Assembly: GCA_963792655.1 (NCBI GenBank)
Contig: CAWBWU010000004.1
Location: 1 to 64,000 of the forward strand
Length of the DNA: 64,000 nt
Source: DOZZ01 sp963792655
GTDB taxonomy: Bacteria; Acidobacteriota; Terriglobia; Bryobacterales; Bryobacteraceae
Reading direction: 5' to 3'
The notes below the pieces were generated by a model. That model worked only from the letters and a program-made list of their open reading frames with translations. It was not told the DNA's origin and made no database searches. The position numbers and the translations under genes were made by a program. The first letter of the stretch is position 1. The number at the start of each line of letters is the position of its first letter. Below, one piece after another: positions 17,792 through 26,797 of the stretch.

Positions 17792-18720
17792 GCGTTGCTG
17801 AACCCGCCGCCGTTCGGGTCAAAGCATTTGCCAAAATCAATTTAGATCTGCGCGTTCTCGGCCGCCTGCCGGACGGCTTTCATGAGCTGCGCACAGTTTT
17901 CCAGACCATCTCGCTCGCCGATCGTCTGCAAATCGAGTATGAGCCTGCTCCGCACACCGCCATTCGCATCGCGGGCTCCGACATTCCCGGCAACCTGATC
18001 GAGACTGCGGCACGCCTCTGCCTTGATAAATTGCGCCTGACTGCGCGCATTCGCTTCGACCTGAAGAAGATGATCCCGATGGGCGCCGGCTTGGGAGGTG
18101 GATCTTCTGACGCCGCGGCCGTGCTGCTCGCGCTTCCCGCACTTGCCGGCGCCGAGATAGCGCCCGAGGAACTGGCGGCGATGGCGAAATCGCTCGGCAG
18201 CGATGTTCCTTTCTTTCTGATGGGCGGTACCGCTGTCGGGCTCGGCCGCGGAGAGGAGCTCTACCCGCTGCCCGAGCGGAAAGGTTGGGGGTTACTGGTT
18301 GCCCCCGGCGTTCACGTTTCCACTCCTTGGGCCTATCAGACTTTAAGCCCGCGGCTTGATCCTGCTGCGCGCTTGCCGAAGCTTGCCGGCTTTCAAGAGT
18401 TTGCCGCAGGCAGCGCACTCGCGGGGCAAAACGACTTCGAAGCGGTTGTATTTGAGCAACATCCCAAGTTAGAATTAATCAAATCGCAACTGTTGCAGGC
18501 TGGCGCCGCGACGGCGCTGATGAGCGGTAGTGGCTCATCGATATTTGGTTTATTTCAGGGCCGCAACGACGTAGAGCGAGCCGCTGATCATCTCAGAGAG
18601 GAAGAAGTATCCGCGTTTTCCTTCGTTGGCCGGAACCAATTCCGAGCCGCGTGGGGAAAATGGCTTGCTCCGTTCACTATCCCAAATACATGGCCGCCCC
18701 GAAGCCGGTTCGCGCAATGA
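17788..18720 (+). CDS. ispE: 4-diphosphocytidyl-2-C-methyl-D-erythritol kinase
   Basis: GHMP kinase of the MEP isoprenoid pathway: phosphorylates CDP-ME at O2. 310 residues. KAFAKINLDLRVLGRLPDGFHEL at the N-terminus with the catalytic Lys, IPMGAGLGGGSSDAAA as the ATP loop (about residue 95-110) and the C-terminal MSGSGSSIFGLF. GTG start overlapping the apt stop (GTGA). The stop overlaps the prs ATG (ATGA), giving the common ispE-prs pair. Confidence 0.97.
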   Translation: MSVAEPAAVRVKAFAKINLDLRVLGRLPDGFHELRTVFQTISLADRLQIEYEPAPHTAIRIAGSDIPGNLIETAARLCLDKLRLTARIRFDLKKMIPMGAGLGGGSSDAAAVLLALPALAGAEIAPEELAAMAKSLGSDVPFFLMGGTAVGLGRGEELYPLPERKGWGLLVAPGVHVSTPWAYQTLSPRLDPAARLPKLAGFQEFAAGSALAGQNDFEAVVFEQHPKLELIKSQLLQAGAATALMSGSGSSIFGLFQGRNDVERAADHLREEEVSAFSFVGRNQFRAAWGKWLAPFTIPNTWPPRSRFAQ

Positions 18721-19658
18721 ACCCTGAACGTATCAAGATTTTCGCCGGACGCGCCAATCCCGATCTTGCTACCGAGATCTGCGCCTGTCTCGGTCTGCCG
18801 ATCGGCAACGCGAAGGTGAAGCAATTTTCCGACGGCGAAATCCACCTGCAAATTCAGGAAAATGTGCGCGGCTGCGATGTGTTTATCGTGCAGCCCACGT
18901 GCAATCCGGTGGAACGCAATTTGATGGAATTGCTGCTCATGCTGGACGCGTTGAAGCGCTCGTCGGCGGAGCGCATCACCGCAGTGTTACCCTATTATGG
19001 TTACGGCCGTCAGGATCGGAAGGATAAGCCGCGCGTGCCGATTTCGGCAAAGCTGGTGGCAAGCCTTCTGGAGCGGGCAGGGGCCGATCGCGTCATGGCG
19101 GTCGATCTGCACGCGGCTCAGATTCAGGGCTTCTTCGATGTTCCGGTGGACCATCTGTTTTTCCGTCCGGTGATGGTCGAACACCTTCGCTCCCTTGGTG
19201 ATGGGCTGACTGTGGTTTCGCCTGATGCGGGTGGTGTGGAGCGTGCCCGGTCTCTCGCGAAGCGGATGAACCTGCGCCTGGCGATTATCGACAAGCGGCG
19301 CGAAGAAGCGAACGTAGCCGAGATCATGAACGTGATCGGCGACGTGAAGGGCCAGAACTGCGTGATCGTCGACGATCTGATCGATACGGCGGGAACGCTG
19401 GTGGGAGTGTGTGAGGCGCTGCTGCAGTACGGGGCGGCGAGTGTGACGGCGGCCGCGACGCACGCGGTGTTGTCGGGTCCGGCAGTGGAGCGGATCCAGA
19501 ACTCGGCATTGAAAGAGGTGGTCTTCTCGAATTCGATTCCGCTCAGCGAAGCAGCCGCGAAGTGCTCGAAGATCAGAGTGCTATCCATCGCGCCGTTGTT
19601 AGCGAGAGCGATTCAGTCGATACACGAAGAGACTTCAGTCAGCATCCTGTTCGGTTAA
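18717..19658 (+). CDS. prs: Ribose-phosphate pyrophosphokinase
   Basis: Makes PRPP from ribose 5-phosphate and ATP for nucleotide, His and Trp synthesis. 313 residues from the ATG at 18717, which overlaps the ispE stop. Seen: IKIFAGRANPDLA, FSDGEI, YYGYGRQDRKDKPRVPISAKL with the ATP-binding loop, VDLHAAQIQGFFDVPVDHL, and the PRPP motif CVIVDDLIDTAGT. Next comes a 125-base gap with a hairpin before rplY. Confidence 0.97.
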   Translation: MNPERIKIFAGRANPDLATEICACLGLPIGNAKVKQFSDGEIHLQIQENVRGCDVFIVQPTCNPVERNLMELLLMLDALKRSSAERITAVLPYYGYGRQDRKDKPRVPISAKLVASLLERAGADRVMAVDLHAAQIQGFFDVPVDHLFFRPVMVEHLRSLGDGLTVVSPDAGGVERARSLAKRMNLRLAIIDKRREEANVAEIMNVIGDVKGQNCVIVDDLIDTAGTLVGVCEALLQYGAASVTAAATHAVLSGPAVERIQNSALKEVVFSNSIPLSEAAAKCSKIRVLSIAPLLARAIQSIHEETSVSILFG

Positions 19659-19717
19659 TCAGAGCCGCGCACGCAAGTAAGCGGTCAAAAATCTAGGTTC
19701 GTTTGGTAAAAACCAAC

Positions 19718-19765
19718 AGCGGGCAAAGCAACCCACGGCTTCGGCACATCGGACTTGCCCCCGCT
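19718..19765 (+). other. Leader hairpin upstream of rplY
   Basis: AGCGGGCAA at 19718-19726 can pair with TTG(CC)CCCGCT at 19755-19765, leaving a two-base bulge and a 28-base loop. It ends five bases before the strong AAGGAGAT that serves rplY. It could be a terminator for prs, a processing site or a leader for L25 control. Support is base pairing only. Confidence 0.3.
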
Positions 19766-19783
19766 CTTCAAGGAGATCAGTAG

Positions 19784-20455
19784 TTGAGAACAGACACAGT
19801 AGTCAACGCCACCACGCGCACCACGCGTGGCAAGAATGAAGCACGCCGCGCGCGCAAGACGGGGAATGTTCCCGGCGTCGTCTATGGCGCTTTCAAGGAT
19901 CCGGTTGCGATCCTGGTCAGCCCGGTCGCGATCCAAAAGATTCTCCGCAGCAAGACTGGCCACAACACCATCTTCGACATCGCTGTCGAGGGCGGGGAAC
20001 AGACCCCGGTCATGGTTGTGGATGAGCAGTACGATCCCGTCAAGTCCAACCTGCTGCATGTTGATCTCAAGCGCATCGATCTGACCAAGCGCCTGCGCGT
20101 TGCCGTTCCGGTCATCACCCGCGGCGAATCGAAGGGCGTCAAGCAACAGGGCGGACTGCTCGAAATTGTCACCCGCTCCGTTGAAATCGAATGCGTCCCG
20201 GAACAGATTCCCGATAAGTTCGTGGTCGATGTTACGGAGATGATGATCGGTGATGCCCGCCGCGCCAGTGATCTTCCGTTCCCCGAAGGCGTCAAACTGC
20301 TTAGCCCTGGCGAAGCCGTAATCGTGCACATTGTAGGGGCGCGCGCCGAGGAAGTCGTTGCCGAAGCAGCCGTGGCCGAGCCTGAAGTCGTGAAGAAGGG
20401 CAAGAAGGACGAAGCCGCCGCGCCAGCAGCCGACGACAAGGCCAAGAAGAAGTAA
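19784..20455 (+). CDS. rplY: 50S ribosomal protein L25 (Ctc form)
   Basis: Binds 5S rRNA. 223 residues, the long form: an N-terminal L25 domain (RTTRGKNEARRARKTGNVPGVVYG) and a C-terminal TL5-like beta domain (VDVTEMMIGDARRASDLPFPEGVKLL), ending in an Ala/Lys-rich tail. TTG start with AAGGAGAT seven bases upstream, which decides it. The order ispE-prs-rplY-pth-rpsF-rpsR-rplI is widely conserved. Confidence 0.96.
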   Translation: MRTDTVVNATTRTTRGKNEARRARKTGNVPGVVYGAFKDPVAILVSPVAIQKILRSKTGHNTIFDIAVEGGEQTPVMVVDEQYDPVKSNLLHVDLKRIDLTKRLRVAVPVITRGESKGVKQQGGLLEIVTRSVEIECVPEQIPDKFVVDVTEMMIGDARRASDLPFPEGVKLLSPGEAVIVHIVGARAEEVVAEAAVAEPEVVKKGKKDEAAAPAADDKAKKK

Positions 20456-20470
20456 GCGCGGTCCGCGAGC

Positions 20471-21060
20471 ATGTTCCTGGTGGCCGGCCTGGGGAACCCG
20501 GGCGAGCAGTACGCTGCTACGCCGCACAACATGGGGTTCCTGGTGGTCGACCGGCTGGCGGAACGCTGGGGCGTCCGGGTCACACGGCCCGACTCCAAAG
20601 CGCTCACCGGCGCCGGCGAGTTCTCGGGCAAACCGGTCATGCTGGCGAAGCCGCAAACGTTTATGAACCTCAGCGGTACATCGATTCAGCCGCTGATGGA
20701 GAAGCACCAGCTACACCCGAAGCGGATCTGATTCTGGTCTACGACGAGCTCGATCTGCCGTGGATGTCGATTCGGATCAAGCCGGCGGGCTCGGCCAGCG
20801 GGCACAATGGAGTGTCCAGCGTGATCGAGAAGCTGGGAACAAAAGATTTCACGAGGGTGCGGTTGGGAGTACATCCCGGTAAGCCGCTCTCGAGTGGTAC
20901 GGATTACTTGCTGGCGCCTTTCAAGCGCTCGCAGGAAAAGGAATTGGACGAACTGATCGGCCTTGGGGCCGACGCGGTGAGTTCAATAATTGCTGAAGGC
21001 GTCGAAAAGTCCATGGCGAAATTCAATCGTCGCGCCCCAGGCTTAACAGAGGAAGCATGA
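20471..21060 (+). CDS. pth: Peptidyl-tRNA hydrolase, one frameshift
   Basis: Frees tRNA from stalled peptidyl-tRNA; normally essential. The first frame gives MFLVAGLGNPGEQYAATPHN with the catalytic His region and MLAKPQTFMNLSG, and stops at 20731. Bridging a single base near 20,710 restores ILVYDELDLPW and SGHNGVSS, then the normal end at 21,060 (about 195 residues). Because every catalytic segment is intact on both sides, an indel error is the simplest reading. The ATG lies 15 bases after rplY and the stop overlaps the rpsF ATG. Confidence 0.92.
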
Positions 21061-21536
21061 GAATTTACGAAGAGTTGTTCATCGCAAAGCCGGACGCCCC
21101 GGAAGAGGAGATCGACGCTTTCATCGAACAGATGAGAACGCTTCTCACCAAAGACGGCGGTACCGTAGACAAAATGGAAAAGTGGGGCAAGCGCCGCTTG
21201 GCCTACAAAGTCGAGAAGCACCGCGAGGGCTTCTACGTGCTGCTGCAGTTCACGTCCGGACCGGATGCGGTCAAGGAACTGGAACGCCGCCTGCGCGTCA
21301 ACGACATGATCATCAAGTTCCTGACCGTGCGCATCGACGAGACGCTGAAGCGCATCGAGAAGCGCAAGAAGCAGCGCGACAAACGCGCGCACCGCAAAGC
21401 CACCAGTGCTCCGGCCGCACCGATGCCGTCCGTCGCTCAGCAGATGCTGGGCAGTGACGCTCCCGCAGCCGCGCCTGGTCTGCCTCAACCGGCGGCTCCT
21501 GCCGCGCCCGCTGCCCCTGCAGCCCCGAAGGAATAG
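21057..21536 (+). CDS. rpsF: 30S ribosomal protein S6
   Basis: The S6 fold occupies residues 1-100 (MRIYEELFIAKPDAPEEEID, WGKRRLAYKVEKHREGFYVLLQF). Residues 105-159 are an Ala/Pro-rich low-complexity extension not needed for the fold. S6 pairs with S18 on the 30S platform, and rpsR follows 12 bases later. The ATG overlaps the pth stop (ATGA). Confidence 0.96.
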   Translation: MRIYEELFIAKPDAPEEEIDAFIEQMRTLLTKDGGTVDKMEKWGKRRLAYKVEKHREGFYVLLQFTSGPDAVKELERRLRVNDMIIKFLTVRIDETLKRIEKRKKQRDKRAHRKATSAPAAPMPSVAQQMLGSDAPAAAPGLPQPAAPAAPAAPAAPKE

Positions 21537-21548
21537 CGAGAGATCAAC

Positions 21549-21845
21549 ATGGCAGAGAGTAAAGGAAGACCCGTCAGCGCCTCGCAGCGTCCCACCGGTG
21601 GGGACAAAGCGATCGGCGGCAAGAAGCAGTATTTCCGCCGCAAGAAAGTTTGCCGTTTCTGCGTGGAGCGCATCGACGACATCAACTACAAAGACGTGCG
21701 TCTGCTGCACGCCTTCATCGCGGAGAAGGGCAAGATTGTGCCCCGCCGCATCTCGGGCGTGTGTGCGCCTCACCAGCGCCGGTTGTGCGACGCCATCAAG
21801 AAGTCGCGCAATATCGCGCTGCTGCCGTTCGCGACGAACGCATAA
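21549..21845 (+). CDS. rpsR: 30S ribosomal protein S18
   Basis: 98 residues. KKVCRFCVERIDDINYKDVRLL and GKIVPRRISGVCAPHQRRL are the S18 core, with the Cys residues of the zinc-type version (CRFC, then C with H). The first 25 residues form a basic extension. It binds S6 and 16S rRNA. Between rpsF and rplI with short spacers. Confidence 0.97.
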   Translation: MAESKGRPVSASQRPTGGDKAIGGKKQYFRRKKVCRFCVERIDDINYKDVRLLHAFIAEKGKIVPRRISGVCAPHQRRLCDAIKKSRNIALLPFATNA

Positions 21846-21857
21846 CGCGAGGACATC

Positions 21858-22304
21858 ATGGAAGTCATCTTAAGAGAAGACGTCAACAATCTCGGCCAGC
21901 GCGGCGATACGGTGAAGGTCGCGCCCGGTTACGCGCGCAACTTCCTGTTGCCGCAGCGGCTTGCGGTTACCGCCAATCAGGCCAACAAGAAGATCGTGGA
22001 GCAGGAGCGCCAGTCGCATCTGCGCAAGGAAGCCAAGCTTGCGGGCGAGGCGACTGAGCTGGCCAAGCTGATGAACGGCACCGTCATCACCATCCACCAG
22101 AAGGCCGGCGAGAACGATCAGCTCTTTGGTTCCGTTACCGCCAAAGATGTGGCCGACCAACTGGAGAAGAAGGGCTACACCATCGACCGCCGCAAGTTGC
22201 AGCTTGATGAACCGATCAAGACTCTCGGCGAACACAAGGTCAACGTCCGCCTGCACAAAGATGTGAATGCGGAAATAACCGTCAACGTCATCAAGGAAGA
22301 CTAG
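21858..22304 (+). CDS. rplI: 50S ribosomal protein L9
   Basis: 148 residues, the normal two-domain protein with a long connecting helix: MEVILREDVNNLGQRGDTVK and VAPGYARNFLLPQRLA, then the C-terminal domain ending KVNVRLHKDVNAEITVNV. Last ribosomal gene of the cluster; an SDR gene follows four bases later, probably on the same transcript. Confidence 0.97.
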   Translation: MEVILREDVNNLGQRGDTVKVAPGYARNFLLPQRLAVTANQANKKIVEQERQSHLRKEAKLAGEATELAKLMNGTVITIHQKAGENDQLFGSVTAKDVADQLEKKGYTIDRRKLQLDEPIKTLGEHKVNVRLHKDVNAEITVNVIKED

Positions 22305-22308
22305 CCGC

Positions 22309-23053
22309 ATGCCGTTCGACCTGTCTGGACAAACCGCAATCGTTACCGGTGCCGCAACAGGTATCGGGGAGGCCATCGCAAAACGCCTGGCCTCCGCCGG
22401 CGCCACTGTAGCGGTAGCGGATTTGGATCAGGCAGGCGCAACGGCGGTGGCTGCGTCACTCGGCAACAACAGTTTCGCGTTGCCGGTGGACATCACCAAT
22501 TCTCAATCGGTCTTCGACGCAATCAAGCAGGTGATTGCGAAGACGGGCCGTGTCGATATCTTAGTGAACAACGCCGGTCTCGCCGGCAAAGCCGCGCCCA
22601 TCTGGGAACAGACGGAAGAGGATTGGCAGAAGATCATCGCGGTCAACGTCACAGGCGTGTTTAACACCTGCCGCGCTGTGCTGCCGCATATGCGCGAGAA
22701 GCAGTACGGCCGCATCGTCAACATCGCGTCGATCGCCGGCAAAGAGGGCAACCCGAATATGGGGCCTTACTCTGCAACGAAAGCCGCCGTTATTGGCTTA
22801 ACCAAGTCGATCGGCAAAGAAGTAGCGACCGAAGGTATCTGCGTCAACGCCGTCGCCCCGGCTGTGATCCGCACCAAGATGCTCGAACAGTTAACTCCCG
22901 CGCAGGTCACCTACATGACCGACCGCATACCGATGCGGCGCACCGGCACCACCGAAGAGATTGCCGCCGTTGTGCACTTTCTTGTCGAGCCCCGATTGCA
23001 GCTTCGTTACCGCGCAATGCTATGACGCAAGCGGCGGCCGCGCGACATACTAA
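22309..23053 (+). CDS. Short-chain dehydrogenase/reductase, one frameshift near the end
   Basis: NAD(P)-dependent oxidoreductase of the classical SDR type: VTGAATGIGEAIA (cofactor), LVNNAGLAG, NIASIAG with the catalytic Ser and PYSATKAAVIGL with Tyr/Lys. As read it stops at 23025 with an odd tail. A shift near 22,984 instead gives SPDCSFVTAQCYDASGGRATY and a stop at 23051-23053, which is the normal SDR C-terminus (about 247 residues). Related enzymes act on sugars or 3-oxoacyl-ACP; the TIM-barrel sugar isomerase gene six bases downstream favours a sugar substrate. The substrate is not resolved. Confidence 0.8.
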
Positions 23054-23058
23054 GTTGC

Positions 23059-23886
23059 ATGATATCTGCCGGCGCGATCACTGACGAATTCTCCCCTGAC
23101 ATAGCAATTGCTGCAGAAGCGATGGCCACCATCGGCATGAGCACTGCCGAGTTGCGCATGATCGGCGGCAAGAACATCATCGACCTGACCGATGCTGAAG
23201 TCGATTCCGCGCTGAACGTTTTGCGCGCGAGCGGGCTGCAGGTGATTGCCATTGCATCGCCTCTGCTGAAATGCACGCTGCCCGATGCACCGGCTGTTGA
23301 CGAGCGCTTCCAGCAGGACATGTTCGCATCGAAGCACACGTTCACAGATCAGCCGCGCCTGACCGAACGCGCGTTTGCGATCGCGAAGCGGACGGGTGCC
23401 CGGATCATTCGTGTGTTCAGCTACTGGCGCGTGGTGGAACCGGATGCGGTCTTTGATCGTGTCGTTAGCGCGCTTCACGATCTTGCGGATAAAGCAGCTC
23501 GCGAAGATCTGATCATTGGCATCGAGAACGAGCACGCCTGCAATATCGCCACAGCCGCGGAGACCGCGCGCGTGCTGTCCGCGGTTGATCATCCGAATCT
23601 GAAGGTAGTCTGGGACCCGGCCAACGCTTACGTGTCGGGCAGCAAAGATCTGACTCCTCCCGCGCGTATCGCCCACGTGCACGCGAAGGATTGCAAGCTG
23701 GAAGGCCACACGCCGCATTGGTGCGAACTGGGCAAAGGCGACCTGGATTGGCCCGGTCAAATCGCAGCACTGAAGTCGAGCGGCTACGACGGCCGGATTC
23801 ATCTTGAGACCCACTGGCCGGGTCCCGAAGGCAACAAGCTCGAAGGCAGCAAGATCTGCGGAAGCAATCTAATTGCGCTGCTGTAG
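23059..23886 (+). CDS. Sugar phosphate isomerase/epimerase-like TIM-barrel protein
   Basis: 275 residues of the AP-endonuclease-2-like barrel. Metal-ligand positions are visible: the Glu of IIGIENEHAC (about residue 155), WDPANAY (Asp), HVHAKDCK (His, about 205) and IHLETHW (Glu, about 255). Enzymes of this fold isomerise or epimerise keto sugars, or dehydrate inosose. It probably works with the preceding SDR. The last 18 bases overlap the convergent hydrolase gene. Confidence 0.75.
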   Translation: MISAGAITDEFSPDIAIAAEAMATIGMSTAELRMIGGKNIIDLTDAEVDSALNVLRASGLQVIAIASPLLKCTLPDAPAVDERFQQDMFASKHTFTDQPRLTERAFAIAKRTGARIIRVFSYWRVVEPDAVFDRVVSALHDLADKAAREDLIIGIENEHACNIATAAETARVLSAVDHPNLKVVWDPANAYVSGSKDLTPPARIAHVHAKDCKLEGHTPHWCELGKGDLDWPGQIAALKSSGYDGRIHLETHWPGPEGNKLEGSKICGSNLIALL

Positions 23887-25203
23887 ATAACGCGAAGCCA
23901 ACCAATCGCCCAGCGTCTTCAACGCGATCGGCGCGATCGTTTCCTCGATTTTTGCGTACTCATCCAGACTGCCCTTATCGGCCGTCTGAAACAGGTGATT
24001 GAGGCCCGGCAGTTCTACCACTGACCAATCGCTGCTTCCACTCTCCGCGAGTGCGGCGGCGATCGCGGGCAGGTTCTGGCGGGCTGCAACCTGCTTGTCT
24101 TTCGACCCATTCAGCGCGAGCACGCTGCACCGCAGCTTGCGCAAGGTCGGTGCGGGATCTAACTGCAGCAGATCCTGGAAGGTGCGCGATTTCATGGCGG
24201 CAATCTGGCCATCAGCCGCCGGGCCCAGTAACTCGCGGGTGAGCTTTTCCGCTGCCTCAGTGCTTGCGGCGTTGTGCCAGATGTCGAACAGTTTCTGCTG
24301 CATGTCCACCTGAAACTGCACCTGCGCTTCGGTGCCGCCTGCCGCGCGGGTCACGTCGATCCCCTGTTGCTTCAATACCTGCGCCCCGGGCACGCCTATT
24401 CCGGCGAGCATCACAACAAATGCCACATCTTTCGATTCAGCAGCGGCCATCGGCGCAATCGTGCCGCCTTCGCTATGGCCAATGAGCCCAAGCCGCGCCG
24501 GGTCCGCTTCCTTGCGCGTCTTCAACCAGGCCACTGCCGCCAGTGCGTCGGCAACCTTGTCGGCATAGGTCGTGGTTGCGAACACGCCGCCTGACTTGCC
24601 CGTGCCCCGATCGTCCAGACGGAGCACGGCAAAGCCGCGGCGCGTCAGGTAATCCGAGAGCACCAGGAAAGGGCGGTGCCCCAACAGCGCTTCGTCACGG
24701 TCCTGCGCGCCCGACCCGGTGATCAGCAGTGCAGTTGTGAACGGTCCGCCTTGCTTCGGATAGGTAAACGTTCCGGCCAACACGACGCCACCGCCGCCCG
24801 CGAACGTGACGTCTTCTTCGGTGTATGGGAAAGGCCGCACCGGTTCCTGTGGACGCAGAGCTTTCGGCAGCGGCTTATCCGAGCGCGTAAGGGTCAATGC
24901 CGACGCAAACGCGCCCTGGTGAAAGGTGCCGGCGATGGATTTGCCGGCAACGTCGAGCGCGCCATCGAAGGTTGCAATGCCCATATCGATGCGCACGTCG
25001 CGACCATCAAGATGAACGCTCTTCAGCGGCACAGTGGCATGCTGATCGACGCTCTCGAATGTTCCGCTCTGGCCGTCGATTCGCACGATGAAATGCAGCG
25101 TCTGTCCGCTTACCTGGAAGGCGCCGGTCCAATCGCCATCAAGGCTGCCGGAGCCGGCGTACAACATACCTGCGGCGCATAACACGATCACTGCTCTCAA
25201 CAT
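23869..25203 (-). CDS. Secreted alpha/beta hydrolase with N-terminal beta domain
   Basis: About 444 residues from the ATG at 25201-25203. A longer frame reaches 25284, but this ATG puts a signal peptide at the very start (MLRAVIVLCAAGMLYAGSG). Residues 20-115 form a beta-rich domain (LDGDWTGAFQVSGQTLHFIV). Then comes an alpha/beta hydrolase with the nucleophile elbow GHSEGG (about residue 245), LRLDDRGTGKS, LALNGSKDKQV (acid region) and LPGLNHLF with the His. It resembles serine aminopeptidase S33/lipase-like proteins common in Acidobacteria. Substrate unknown; ester or amide hydrolysis in the periplasm is inferred. Confidence 0.8.
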   Translation of the reverse strand: MLRAVIVLCAAGMLYAGSGSLDGDWTGAFQVSGQTLHFIVRIDGQSGTFESVDQHATVPLKSVHLDGRDVRIDMGIATFDGALDVAGKSIAGTFHQGAFASALTLTRSDKPLPKALRPQEPVRPFPYTEEDVTFAGGGGVVLAGTFTYPKQGGPFTTALLITGSGAQDRDEALLGHRPFLVLSDYLTRRGFAVLRLDDRGTGKSGGVFATTTYADKVADALAAVAWLKTRKEADPARLGLIGHSEGGTIAPMAAAESKDVAFVVMLAGIGVPGAQVLKQQGIDVTRAAGGTEAQVQFQVDMQQKLFDIWHNAASTEAAEKLTRELLGPAADGQIAAMKSRTFQDLLQLDPAPTLRKLRCSVLALNGSKDKQVAARQNLPAIAAALAESGSSDWSVVELPGLNHLFQTADKGSLDEYAKIEETIAPIALKTLGDWLASRYLQQRN

Positions 25204-25301
25204 CGCTAGTACCCGATCATAACGAACCATAGCTGAGGTAGGATGTACTTCACCGGACGCTCCGTTGCGGCCGATCATCCTCACGTAAAGGAAGCTCCCT
25301 G

Positions 25302-26681
25302 TTGAAGTTTTTGCTCCTGTTCTCGGCGCCTGCGCTCGCGCTGGCCCAAACGGCTACAACCGGTACTCTCGAATCAAGAATGACGGCTGCTGAAGCCGCC
25401 TCGAAAGCAGCTCAAAGCGCTGGCGACAACGCCTGGATGCTGGTGAGCGCCGCGCTCGTGTTGATGATGACCGGCCCCGGTCTGGCGCTTTTCTACGGCG
25501 GTCTGGTGCGGCGGAAAAACGTTCTCTCAACGATGATGCACAGCATGGTGCTGATGGGCTTAGTCAGCGTGCTGTGGGCGCTGGTGGGCTACAGTCTTGC
25601 CTTTGCCGAAGGCGTGCCTTTCATCGGCGATCTGCGTTTCGCCTTTCTCAACGGAGTCGGCGCCGCACCCAATGCGGATTACGCGGCAACCATCCCGCAC
25701 CAGACATTCATGATTTATCAGTTGATGTTTGCGATCATCACGCCGGCATTGATTTCGGGCGCATTTGCGGAGCGCATGAAGTTCAGTGCCATGCTTTTCT
25801 TCACCACCGTTTGGATGTTCCTGGTCTACTTCCCGATGGCGCACATGGTGTGGGGGAAAGGTGGATTATTGAACGCGTTCAGTAACGGCCGCTTCCCGTC
25901 GCTCGACTTCGCCGGCGGCACCGTAGTGCACGTCACGTCGGGCGTGTCGGCTCTGGTGTGCGCGATCTATCTCGGCAAGCGCCGCGGCTTCCCGGGCGAG
26001 ACGTTTCGTCCGCATAACGTGGTCATCAGCATCATCGGTGCGGGTCTCCTGTGGGTTGGCTGGTTCGGCTTCAACGCGGGCAGCGCGCTCGCAGCATCAG
26101 GCCTGGCAGCCAGCGCGTTCACCGCGACGCATCTCGCCGCAGCATCGGCTGCGTTGGCATGGATGTTCGTAGAGTGGGCTCGCTCGGGAAAGCCGAGTGC
26201 ACTCGGTTTGATCTCAGGCGCAGTCGCCGGGTTGGTGGCGATTACGCCGGCGTCAGGTTTCGTCGCCCCCATGCCTGCGCTGCTGATCGGCGCCGCGGCC
26301 GGCGTGTTCTGTTACTTCATGGTTGCGAAGGTGAAGCAAGTCTTTGGATATGACGATGCACTCGATGCTTTCGGCGTTCACGGCGCGGGCGGCACGCTAG
26401 GCGCAATCCTGACCGGCGTTTTCGCGACCAGCGCGGTCAACGACACGCTCAAAGATGCTGCGGGCAAAACGATGCCGCTCGGGATGATTGACGGCCACGC
26501 GGTACAAGTCGCGTATCAATTGGCCGGTGTAGGCATCGCGTGTTTACTGGCAGTAGTCGGCACGCTGATCGCGCTGAAGTTAAGCGATGTAGTGTTCGGC
26601 GTGCGCGTGCCAGCAGAAGCAGAACAGCAAGGGCTGGATCTGCATCAGCACGGCGAAGAAGGATATTTGCTGGAGAGTTAA
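25302..26681 (+). CDS. amt: Ammonium transporter
   Basis: 459 residues: a cleavable signal (ALALAQ), an external stretch, then 11 membrane segments. Family marks: ALVLMMTGPGLALFYGGLVRRKNVLS, GAFAERMKFSAML, DFAGGTVVHVTSGVSALV and DDALDAFGVHGAGGTLGAILTG with the pore His. It conducts ammonium inward. TTG start with AAGGAAG eight bases upstream. There is no glnK/glnB beside it, although amt-glnK pairs are common, so the regulator must be elsewhere. A large hairpin follows. Confidence 0.95.
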   Translation: MKFLLLFSAPALALAQTATTGTLESRMTAAEAASKAAQSAGDNAWMLVSAALVLMMTGPGLALFYGGLVRRKNVLSTMMHSMVLMGLVSVLWALVGYSLAFAEGVPFIGDLRFAFLNGVGAAPNADYAATIPHQTFMIYQLMFAIITPALISGAFAERMKFSAMLFFTTVWMFLVYFPMAHMVWGKGGLLNAFSNGRFPSLDFAGGTVVHVTSGVSALVCAIYLGKRRGFPGETFRPHNVVISIIGAGLLWVGWFGFNAGSALAASGLAASAFTATHLAAASAALAWMFVEWARSGKPSALGLISGAVAGLVAITPASGFVAPMPALLIGAAAGVFCYFMVAKVKQVFGYDDALDAFGVHGAGGTLGAILTGVFATSAVNDTLKDAAGKTMPLGMIDGHAVQVAYQLAGVGIACLLAVVGTLIALKLSDVVFGVRVPAEAEQQGLDLHQHGEEGYLLES

Positions 26682-26700
26682 ACGACCAATCCCAAACTCT

Positions 26701-26775
26701 TCAGGGGCGCGCCCGTTAGGAAGCGCATTACCTGCTCGAAGCGGCTAATGCACTCCCTGACGGTCGCGCCCCTGA
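26701..26775. repeat. 75-base near-perfect hairpin, REP/MITE-like or terminator
   Basis: Arms 26701-26730 and 26746-26775 pair at 26 of 30 positions. The outer 11 bp (TCAGGGGCGCG with CGCGCCCCTGA) are perfect and the inner ATTA/TAAT end is perfect. The 15-base loop can extend the stem with CTGCT/AGCGG. Two of the four mismatches become G-U if it is transcribed from the minus strand. It fills the gap between convergent amt and the esterase gene, with no clear T run on either side. The ACTCCCTGACGGTCGCG part resembles dispersed intergenic palindromes I associate with Bryobacterales from memory; I cannot verify this. Confidence 0.7.
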
Positions 26776-26797
26776 TTGCGACGTTGGCTTTGTAATC

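Noticed and set aside
19685..20707. 340-codon minus-strand frame opposite rplY and pth
   Set aside because: L25 and Pth are unmistakable on the plus strand and the minus frame has no family features.
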